Below are positions 32,445 to 39,209 of a stretch of 46,737 nt of DNA, piece by piece (the first letter of the stretch is position 1; every line of letters starts with the position of its first letter). The position numbers and the translations under genes were made by a program. The notes beneath the pieces were generated by a model. The model was not told where the DNA came from, did not search any database, and worked only from the letters and a program-made list of their open reading frames with translations. Origin of the DNA: an uncultured Pseudomonadota bacterium (GTDB lineage Bacteria; Myxococcota_A; Polyangia; Nannocystales; Nannocystaceae); assembly GCA_913061055.1 (NCBI GenBank), contig CAJXVA010000014.1, forward strand, positions 1-46,737. Direction: 5' to 3'.

Positions 32445-33686
32445 GTGACCGCATCTGCGCTCCTGCTCGAGAAAGTCCACGCAACGGCCGAGAAGTCGCT
32501 CATGGACGACGGCTACGCCGTCACGCGAATCAACAAGGGCCTCACCGAGGATGAGCTCATCGAGGCGCTGAAGGCCCTTCCTGAGGGCCCCGTCATGGTG
32601 GGGATTCGCAGCAAGACCCACATCACCGCAAAGGTCCTCGACGCGGTGCCGCGGCTCGACGCGGTCGGATGCTTCTGCATTGGTACCGACCAGGTCGCGC
32701 TGGGGCACGCACGGGCGAACGGCGTCACCGTCTTCAACGCTCCGTTCTCCAGCACCCGAAGCGTCGCCGAACTGGTCATGGCGGACATCGTCATGCTGGC
32801 GCGCCGGATCTTCCCGCGCAACGCGGCGGCACATGTCGGCTCGTGGGAGAAGGGCGCCACGGGTGCACACGAGGTGCGGGCCAAGACGCTCGGCATCATC
32901 GGCTACGGCCACATCGGCAGCCAGCTTGGCATCCTCGCCGAAGCGTTCGGCATGAACGTGCAGTACTTCGACATCGAGAAGAAGCTGCCGCTGGGCAACA
33001 CAAACTCCGTGGTCAGCATGGACGCCTTGCTCGAGTCCTCGGACTTCGTGTCGCTGCACGTGCCCGACACCGAGATGACGCGCAACATGATGACGGCCGC
33101 CGAGATCGGCAAGATGAAGAAGGGCGCGTACCTCATCAACCTCAGCCGCGGCAAGGTCGTCGACATCGACGCGCTGCGGATCGCACTCGAGTCCAAGGCG
33201 CTTGCGGGTGCTGCGGTCGATGTCTACCCGAGCGAGCCGGCCAGCAACGCCGAGCCGTTCGAGAGTCCGCTGCGTGGGTTGGACAACGTGATTCTGACGC
33301 CGCACATCGGAGGCAGCACCCAGGAGGCCCAGGCCAACATCGGCCTCGAGGTCGCGCAGGCGCTCGACCGCTTCCGCAAGTTCGGCAGCACGATGGGCTC
33401 GGTCACCTTGCCGAACCTCGATGTGCCCGCGCCGAAGGTCAGCGGATCGGTCAGCCGGATCATCAACCTGCACCGCAACGTGCCCGGCGTGCTCTCGGAG
33501 ACCAACCGGGTGGTCGCGGAGTCGGGGGTCAACATCGTCGGGCAGTCGCTCGGTACGAATGAGGACGTCGGGCTGCTGTACGTGGACGTCCCGGTGGCGG
33601 CGGATGATCCCAAGGCGGAGAATCTGCGGGCTGGGATTGCGGCGCTGGGGACTTCGCTGCGCACGCGCATCGAGCCGGTGGGATAG
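32445..33686 (+). CDS. serA: D-3-phosphoglycerate dehydrogenase with ACT domain
   Basis: 413 residues from GTG 32445, close to the usual 410 for the SerA type with a single ACT domain. It oxidises 3-phosphoglycerate with NAD in the first step of serine synthesis. Visible: VGIRSKTHIT and GCFCIGTDQVAL in the substrate domain, NAD-binding GIIGYGHIGSQ, SRGKVVD with catalytic Arg235, Glu in YPSEP, and His287 in TPHIGGST. The C-terminal ACT domain (about 338-413) starts near SRIINLHRNVPGVLSETNRVVAE and normally gives serine feedback inhibition. The longer frame upstream of the GTG overlaps the methyltransferase and is not used. No serine-pathway gene is adjacent. Confidence 0.95.
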   Translation: MTASALLLEKVHATAEKSLMDDGYAVTRINKGLTEDELIEALKALPEGPVMVGIRSKTHITAKVLDAVPRLDAVGCFCIGTDQVALGHARANGVTVFNAPFSSTRSVAELVMADIVMLARRIFPRNAAAHVGSWEKGATGAHEVRAKTLGIIGYGHIGSQLGILAEAFGMNVQYFDIEKKLPLGNTNSVVSMDALLESSDFVSLHVPDTEMTRNMMTAAEIGKMKKGAYLINLSRGKVVDIDALRIALESKALAGAAVDVYPSEPASNAEPFESPLRGLDNVILTPHIGGSTQEAQANIGLEVAQALDRFRKFGSTMGSVTLPNLDVPAPKVSGSVSRIINLHRNVPGVLSETNRVVAESGVNIVGQSLGTNEDVGLLYVDVPVAADDPKAENLRAGIAALGTSLRTRIEPVG

Positions 33687-33717
33687 CGTTGAGTATCGCG
33701 AACCACGAAACTGGCGG

Positions 33718-33745
33718 TTGACAGGAATGTTAGCTAGGGTAGTTT
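33718..33745 (+). promoter_or_regulatory. Complete sigma-70-type promoter (TTGACA-16-TAGTTT)
   Basis: A consensus -35 TTGACA (33718-33723), a 16-bp spacer and -10 TAGTTT (33740-33745) end 5 nt before the GTG at 33751. It is the best two-element promoter found here and supports a leaderless transcript and the GTG start. Confidence 0.7.
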
Positions 33746-33750
33746 TAGGT

Positions 33751-34686
33751 GTGCGCCGGTTGTTGATCTTCTCATTGTGCGCGGCCTGTGGCTCCACGAG
33801 CGGAGACGGAACCGCCGCCGACGGCCCAGCGTCCTCCGGCTCAAGCGGGACCACCTCTGCGCTCGATACATCCTCGGGAGTCCTGACCGGTGGAGCGACG
33901 ACCGCAACGGCCACCAGCGGGCTGCCCACGACGTCGGAGGACACGGGCAGCGAAAGCACGTCGGAGGTTGGAGCGACGTTCATCTCGGACGACTCCGAGG
34001 GGACGTGTGCCTCCCTCCCCGACGGCGTTCTCGGCCACTGCTCGAAGTGCTCCTTCCTCCTGCAAGACTGTGGGGACGGATCCGCGTGCAAGCCCTGGGC
34101 GAACGACGGGGGGGACGTATGGAACTCCGCCCAGTGCCGTCCCTTGGCGCCCGAGGCAGGTCTCCGAGGCGAGCCCTGCGTTGTGGAGGGGGTGGCGTCC
34201 TCGGGGGCCGATAGCTGCGGCGCGGGTCTGGTGTGTCTCGGCGTGGAGGGAGACACGTTCGAAGGCGAATGCGTGTCGTTCTGCGACGAAGATTCAGAGG
34301 ACTTCGGCTGCGAAGACCCCGGTGAGACGTGCGGCCTCTACAACGGGAGCTATGTTCCGCTTTGCTTGCCGAGCTGCGACCCGCTCGAGCCGTCGTGTGA
34401 GGAAGGGGCCGGGTGTTATCCGGGGCCGGCGGGCGACTTCGTGTGCCTGCGAGAGGGCGTGAGCCTCAACGTCGATGGTGTGTTCCATCCCGAGTGTCCC
34501 TCGGGGACATTTTGGGCGCACGAAGACCAAGTCCCCGGTTGTAGCTACGAAGAGCCCTGCTGCGCGCCGTACTGCGACACATTGCAAGCGCTGCCGTGCG
34601 GAGTCGATGCGGCATGCATTCCCTTCTTCGAGACGCCGAATTCCGAGTTTCCAAACGTCGGCTATTGCCGCCCAGACGCCCCTTGA
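33751..34686 (+). CDS. Cys-rich lipoprotein with Ser/Thr/Gly linker
   Basis: 311 residues. Short signal RRLLIFSLCAAC with lipobox, then a linker rich in SSG, TTS and STS (about 10-80). The rest (about 85-311) contains roughly 25 Cys, in patterns like CSKCSFLLQDCGDGSACKPW, GEPCVVEG and EEPCCAPYCDTL, which suggests a disulfide-rich extracellular fold of the kind common in myxobacterial surface proteins. I recognise no named domain. An ATG at 33727 is in frame but lies upstream of the -10 element, so the GTG is preferred. No catalytic motif. Confidence 0.82.
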   Translation: MRRLLIFSLCAACGSTSGDGTAADGPASSGSSGTTSALDTSSGVLTGGATTATATSGLPTTSEDTGSESTSEVGATFISDDSEGTCASLPDGVLGHCSKCSFLLQDCGDGSACKPWANDGGDVWNSAQCRPLAPEAGLRGEPCVVEGVASSGADSCGAGLVCLGVEGDTFEGECVSFCDEDSEDFGCEDPGETCGLYNGSYVPLCLPSCDPLEPSCEEGAGCYPGPAGDFVCLREGVSLNVDGVFHPECPSGTFWAHEDQVPGCSYEEPCCAPYCDTLQALPCGVDAACIPFFETPNSEFPNVGYCRPDAP

Positions 34687-34782
34687 CGGGGGGGGGACTC
34701 TCCAAACCCGTGGGACCGGCTGACAACGCGCAGCGCCAGAGCTGCCCCATGATCCGAAGTCTGCCAGCGTTGCCTGGGACCG

Positions 34783-35189
34783 ATGCGGGTCCTCGGGACG
34801 GGATTTGTGTCCCGCCACGGTGGATGCAGGGGAATGCTCCTGGGCACCGTGATGAACACGCTGCGCGAGATCGCGAGCCACCAGCGGCAAGGTCTCCCGA
34901 TGACAGACGCGCACCTGGACTTCATCAACCACGCGGTCTCGACGTCCATACCCAGCCCTCGGACGAGCAGGGCAACTTGGTCGGTAAGGTGCTGCACGCA
35001 GCCACCGGCTTTCCGCGGCTGATCGAAGTGACGATCGACGGCGTTGCCTATCGCGGGTTCGTTTCGAGCGACTCCGAGGTCGTCACCGAGGACTTCGAGC
35101 GTCTGGACGATGACTGGGTCGGTACGCAGGCTCGCGAGTCCAAGCTGAAGCCGATGCCATGGCTCGGCGACATCGCACCCCCGGGTTGA
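34783..35189 (+). pseudogene. Frameshifted remnant resembling the C-terminus of a DUF3160 protein
   Basis: Two frames together give one recognisable stretch. The first, GMLLGTVMNTLREIASHQRQ then LPMTDAHLDFINHAV, reads to about 34937. The next part, LDVHTQPSDEQGNLVGKVLH then FPRLIEVTIDGVAYRGFVSS and FERLDDDW, continues in another frame from about 34938. In DUF3160 proteins these two parts are separated by about 40 residues (recalled from the family), so an out-of-frame internal deletion is the simplest reading. The N-terminal several hundred residues are missing. It fills most of the 511-bp gap between two lipoprotein genes, with only short non-coding ends. Confidence 0.5.
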
Positions 35190-35197
35190 TCGGAGGC

Positions 35198-35983
35198 TCA
35201 GGTCCCGCCGGTCACCGTCAGCGTCCAGTCTGCCGCGCAGTCACTGCCGGTGGCATGGACGATCTCGATCGCGAGCCAGAGGCTGTCGTCCTCACCGCCG
35301 ATGCCCTGGTCGTCGTCCCAACCGGCGCTCACCGACTCGACCCCGTCCATGCCGACGCCCTGCGCCGGAACGACGTCGCAGTCCGGGTCACCGTCTTGGG
35401 GCCCTTGGTAGACGTAGAGGTCGTAGTCGACGTCCGAGGACTCGAGCTGCACGGTGTAGCTGAGGTCTTCTTCGAAGATGCTCGCGTTCGTCTCCTGGAC
35501 CTGCACCAGGAACCACGTGGAACCCGTGCCGGTCTGCGAGGCGGCTGAGCCATCGTCGCCACTGACCGGGCCCAACATGGTGCCCAACTCGCAGGTGGTG
35601 TCCGGCGTGATCAGGTCGCACTCACCGGTATCGGTGTCGGTCTCCGTATCGGCGTCCGAGTTCGAGTCCGAGTCTGTGCCGGTGTCGGTGCTCGCGTCGC
35701 TGGCATCGGTCGTCGACGCGACGCCCGTGGATGCACCGGTTGTCGACTCATCGTCGGTCGTCGATTCATCGTCGGTCGTCGAACTTCCGCTGGTGGAGCT
35801 GGATGTCAGCGGGCCTGCCGTGGCGGAGATGCCCGTGGTCTCAACGACTGGGCTCGTGTTGCCGGCCGTCGACTCGCCGCCAGACGTGCCAGGCCCCGAT
35901 CCCGTGCCGGTGTTCGCGTCGCTGCCTCCCGCGCAGCCGGTCATCGTCGCGGCAGCCAGCAGAAGGTTCAATCGGACGCTCAT
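35198..35983 (-). CDS. Lipoprotein with Asp/Thr/Ser repeat linker
   Basis: 261 residues. Lipobox MTGC, then a very long low-complexity linker (about 20-135) of TTDDESTTDDESTT, TGTDSDSNSDADTETDTDTG and similar units. A folded C-terminal part (about 140-261) follows with SSDVDYDLYVYQGPQDGDPDC and SLWLAIEIVHATGSDCAADW, which looks like a pre-peptidase-type beta-sandwich domain. Two Cys pairs are likely disulfides. The linker DNA contains an 18-bp tandem repeat. Probably cell-surface. The start is set by the signal peptide; a TATCGA overlaps the ATG and so does not fit the usual spacing. Confidence 0.8.
   Translation of the reverse strand: MSVRLNLLLAAATMTGCAGGSDANTGTGSGPGTSGGESTAGNTSPVVETTGISATAGPLTSSSTSGSSTTDDESTTDDESTTGASTGVASTTDASDASTDTGTDSDSNSDADTETDTDTGECDLITPDTTCELGTMLGPVSGDDGSAASQTGTGSTWFLVQVQETNASIFEEDLSYTVQLESSDVDYDLYVYQGPQDGDPDCDVVPAQGVGMDGVESVSAGWDDDQGIGGEDDSLWLAIEIVHATGSDCAADWTLTVTGGT
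35748..35782 (-). repeat. 18-bp tandem repeat in the linker coding region
   Basis: TCATCGTCGGTCGTCGA occurs twice with an 18-bp period, at 35748 and 35766. It encodes repeated Asp-Glu-Ser-Thr-Thr-Asp units and could change copy number by slippage in steps of six residues without shifting the frame. Confidence 0.75.
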
Positions 35984-36101
35984 CGATACACCTGGTCCCC
36001 ACCGCGTGGGCGGAGTCCAGTATCGCAGATGCCGCAGTACTCCGTCGGCCCACGCAGAGATTGCATCGTCGCGGCCCTGAAGTAGGCCTAGAAGCGATCT
36101 G

Positions 36102-36992
36102 ATGAAGATCCTCATTACCGGAGGTACCAACGGGATGGGCAAGGGCGTCGCGGCGGCGCTCGCGAAGGAGGCCGAGGTGATCATCGTGGCCCGGTCCGAA
36201 GAACGCGCCAAGGCGACGGTGGACGAACTTGGCCCGAACGCCTCGTACGTGCTGGCCGACCTCGCCCGCCTTGCCGATGTTCGCCGCGTGACAGAGGAAC
36301 TCCACGCCCAGCACGACGCTCTTGACGGGATCTTCGTGAACGCCGGCCTGGGCTACGCCGCGGGCCGCGTGGAGACCGAAGACGGCATGGACTCCCACTT
36401 CCAGGTCAACTACCTGTCCCACTTCATGCTGACGCTGAACCTGTTGGACCTGCTGGAGCGGTCCGAGCACGGCGGCCGAGTGATCTTCAACGTCGCATCG
36501 TTCGGCGAGATGGATTGGGATGACCTGCAGATGGAGCGAACGTGGGGATACGAGCGGGGAATCGGGCAGGCGATGGTGGCCAAGCGGATGCTTGTCGCCC
36601 GGCTGCACGCGCTGTGTCGTGCGCGAGACGACTCTCGCGTCTCGTTCGTTGGCTTTCAGATTCCCAAGACGGTTTGGAGCAACCAGATCAACATCATTCC
36701 GTGGCCCATGAGGTTCATGGCGACCGTGGTGAAGCTGTTCGGCGGGTTCATCTCCATCGACGACTGCGGGCGAATCATGGCGCCGCTGTTCACCGAGCCG
36801 CACGCATCGAGTCTGCGGAGGTCGGGCAAACTCATCACCGAGAAGAAGGGGGCACTCGTGGAGATACCGGACATCGACTTCGTCCTGGACCCGGCCGAGC
36901 AAGACCGACTGTGGCGCGTGAGCCTGGCACTGTCCGATGACGACGCCACCCGACGCATCGCGGACCAGCTGGTGGACAAACTGGCGTCCTGA
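36102..36992 (+). CDS. Short-chain dehydrogenase-like protein, catalytic Tyr not in place
   Basis: 296 residues. Rossmann fold with ITGGTNGMGKG (TGxxxGxG, residues 6-14), VNAGLGYAAG (NAG motif) and FNVASF with Ser133. In the usual YxxxK step the lysine (Lys161) is present in AMVAK, but the position four before it is Ala157, not Tyr. The nearest Tyr is 150, eleven residues before Lys161. It may still bind NAD(P), but normal reduction chemistry is doubtful. The C-terminal half has SNQINIIPWPMRFM and a helical tail, resembling retinol-dehydrogenase-like SDRs. A weak TAGAAG lies 7 nt before the ATG. Confidence 0.83.
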   Translation: MKILITGGTNGMGKGVAAALAKEAEVIIVARSEERAKATVDELGPNASYVLADLARLADVRRVTEELHAQHDALDGIFVNAGLGYAAGRVETEDGMDSHFQVNYLSHFMLTLNLLDLLERSEHGGRVIFNVASFGEMDWDDLQMERTWGYERGIGQAMVAKRMLVARLHALCRARDDSRVSFVGFQIPKTVWSNQINIIPWPMRFMATVVKLFGGFISIDDCGRIMAPLFTEPHASSLRRSGKLITEKKGALVEIPDIDFVLDPAEQDRLWRVSLALSDDDATRRIADQLVDKLAS

Positions 36993-37071
36993 CGGGGCTC
37001 CGGGTGGGACGTGCACTCGGGATGGCCAATCAACCCTTGCCTCGCGTGGGGGGGCAGTCGATCATCTCGGG

Positions 37072-38736
37072 GTGTCGACCAAGGGCGTCGTGACGCGGCG
37101 GAACTGCCTGGAGGGGCTGGGTGCGCTTGGTGCCGGATCACTACTGGGAGCGTGTCCCGCCCTGGAAGCAAGCAGTGACGCTATCGCGGCCGAGCAGCAC
37201 CCCGAGCCAACCGAGGAGCGCCCAGACCCGGTCGCCGCGCCGCAGGCACCCGCGAATCCGGAACCCACACCGGCCGAGCCCGCAGCCAAACCCGAACCCG
37301 AACCGGAGGTCGCGGAGGTCCCGAGCCCCACGCCCCGCCGCCCCCATGTCCTGTTTCTTTCGATCGACGACCTGAACGACTGGGTCGGCGTGTTGGGTGG
37401 GCACCCGCAGGGACGGACGCCCAACATCGACGCCCTCGCTGGCACGGGGATGTTGTTCGCCAATGCGCACTGCTCCGCGCCCTCGTGCAACGGCTCGCGA
37501 ACGGCGACGCTCACCGGGCTGGCGCCGTCGAGCACGGGTGTGTACGGCAACGCCCAGCCATGGCGGCAGCACCTGCCGGATGCCGTCACGCTGCCGGAGT
37601 ACTTTCGCCGCAATGGGTATCGGTCCCTGGGCGCCGGGAAACTGTTTCACGGACAGTTTCCGGATCCGCGCGGGTGGGACGAGTTTCACCCATCGCTGTG
37701 CCGCCAAAAACCGGAACGTCGCAAGGGCGCGCCCAAGCCCAAGCGCGCCGAAGGGGGCGCCAAGTTCGGGACGCTGGCATGGGGCCCGCTCGAAGGCCCC
37801 GACTCGGACATGGGCGACGCGCAGACCGTCGACTGGGTCATCGGTCATCTTCCCAAGGAAGACGACCCGCCGACCTTTCTCGCCTGCGGGCTGTACCGTC
37901 CGCACTTGCCGTGGCGCGTCCCTCAGAAGTGGTTCGACCTCTTTCCACTGGACTCGATCCAACTCCCCGACGTCCGCGCGGACGACCGCGACGACATCCC
38001 TGCAAGCGCGCTCAAGCGGCTGACCCACGACAACGACCACAAGAAGATCGTGGCCAAAGGGCAGTGGAAGGCGGCCGTTCAGGCCTACCTGGCCGCATCG
38101 GCGTTCGCAGACGCGATGGTCGGTCGTCTGCTCACCGCGCTGCGCGAGAGCGCGGTGGCCAACAACACCATCGTCATGCTCTGGTCCGACCACGGCTGGC
38201 ACCTCGGCGAGAAGCTCAAGTGGCGCAAGTTCACGTTGTGGGAGGAGGCAACCCGCGTCCCGCTGATCGTCTCTGGCCCGGGGGTGCCGAACCCTGGGGT
38301 GTGCAATCGCCCGGTGAGCCTGCTCGATCTCTACCCAACGCTGATCGAGCTCTGCGAGCTCCCGCCACGACCAGACCTCGAGGGCCAGAGTTTCGCCAAT
38401 CTACTGACGCACCCCAAGGCGGGGCGCAAGCGCGGTGCGGTCACGACCTGGGGACGCGGCAATCACAGCGTTCGCACCAAGACCTGGCGGTACACCCGGT
38501 ACCGCGACGGCGCGGAGGAACTCTACGATCACAAGGCAGACCCCAACGAGTGGACCAACCTCGCCTCGCAACCGAAGCACGCCGAGCTGATCGCGAGACT
38601 CGCCGCGCGCCTGCCCAAAAAGAGCGTCCGCGGGGCGCCCCGTCGCAAGTCGTACACAAAGGCGCAGCTCGACTGCGATCCAAGCATCTACTTCGAAGAC
38701 GACGACACCGAGGACGGCGAAGCAGCGGAGGACTGA
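37072..38736 (+). CDS. Sulfatase-family exported protein with Tat-type lipoprotein signal
   Basis: 554 residues from GTG 37072 (GTG 37090 also possible). The start VTRRNCLEGLGALGAGSLLGAC combines a twin-arginine pair with a lipobox, so it is probably exported folded and lipidated. After a Pro/Glu/Ala linker (about 35-85) comes VLFLSIDDLNDWVG (metal-binding Asp pair), TPNIDALAGTGM and the active-site region CNGSRTATLTG with Cys139. That Cys would be oxidised to formylglycine, but the standard C-x-P/A-x-R has Gly at position three here. Later motifs LWSDHGWHLGEKLKWRKFTLWEEATRVPL fit the iduronate-sulfatase-like group. Substrate unknown. Confidence 0.87.
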   Translation: MSTKGVVTRRNCLEGLGALGAGSLLGACPALEASSDAIAAEQHPEPTEERPDPVAAPQAPANPEPTPAEPAAKPEPEPEVAEVPSPTPRRPHVLFLSIDDLNDWVGVLGGHPQGRTPNIDALAGTGMLFANAHCSAPSCNGSRTATLTGLAPSSTGVYGNAQPWRQHLPDAVTLPEYFRRNGYRSLGAGKLFHGQFPDPRGWDEFHPSLCRQKPERRKGAPKPKRAEGGAKFGTLAWGPLEGPDSDMGDAQTVDWVIGHLPKEDDPPTFLACGLYRPHLPWRVPQKWFDLFPLDSIQLPDVRADDRDDIPASALKRLTHDNDHKKIVAKGQWKAAVQAYLAASAFADAMVGRLLTALRESAVANNTIVMLWSDHGWHLGEKLKWRKFTLWEEATRVPLIVSGPGVPNPGVCNRPVSLLDLYPTLIELCELPPRPDLEGQSFANLLTHPKAGRKRGAVTTWGRGNHSVRTKTWRYTRYRDGAEELYDHKADPNEWTNLASQPKHAELIARLAARLPKKSVRGAPRRKSYTKAQLDCDPSIYFEDDDTEDGEAAED

Positions 38737-38739
38737 GTC

Positions 38740-39181
38740 GATCGGCTGCGTCAGCGGCTTCGTCAGCGCCCCATCCGGCGGGGTACTCGCCCGGACCCTG
38801 GGCGCCAGAGGTCCGACGTGGCTGCACGATGCCCACGGGCATGTTGTTCAGGCGCGATTCGGCGGGGTCGGAAGCGCGAGCAAGGAGTGGGTCTACGATG
38901 ACGCGGGCCGCCTGGTGAGGTTCCGGCAGCGAGATGACGCCCGCGATCGGGGCCACAGTTTTGACTACGACGAGCAGGGCCGATGGGTTGGTCAACGTTC
39001 GCTCGCCCCCGAGGGTGCACGGAAGCGCATCGCGTATGAGGGGCAATGCGACGGGGTCGACGTTGCGCCGAGGGGTCCCACTGCGACTGAGATCTTGGGG
39101 CTCCGCGCCTGCGTCGAGTTGGGGCCGGCGACGGTCTGCGAGAGCGGCCGGCCCGAACCATTGGGGGGGATCATGCGGTGA
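38740..39181 (+). pseudogene. YD-repeat (RHS-like) remnant
   Basis: One open frame reads WVYDDAGRLVRFRQRDD then HSFDYDEQGRWVGQ, the YD-repeat signature of RHS/wall-associated proteins. No ATG, GTG or TTG occurs in that frame between 38702 and the GTG at 38915, which itself lies inside the first repeat. Thus it has no valid start and keeps only about two repeats. It occupies the 473-bp gap between the sulfatase and kinase C and probably derives from a larger gene by deletion. Confidence 0.55.
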
Positions 39182-39209
39182 CGTTCCCACTCGCGGTCGA
39201 ACGCCACTG

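Noticed and set aside
32259-34256. Reverse frame of 665 residues over serA
   Set aside because: serA is unmistakable on the forward strand; the reverse frame is compositionally antisense.
35982-35988. -10 element for the lipoprotein at 35983
   Set aside because: TATCGA overlaps the ATG itself, so spacing is wrong for initiation at that codon.
38915-39181. Intact 88-residue gene from GTG 38915
   Set aside because: The GTG is inside a YD repeat and upstream codons continue the same repeat without a start, so it is a remnant.
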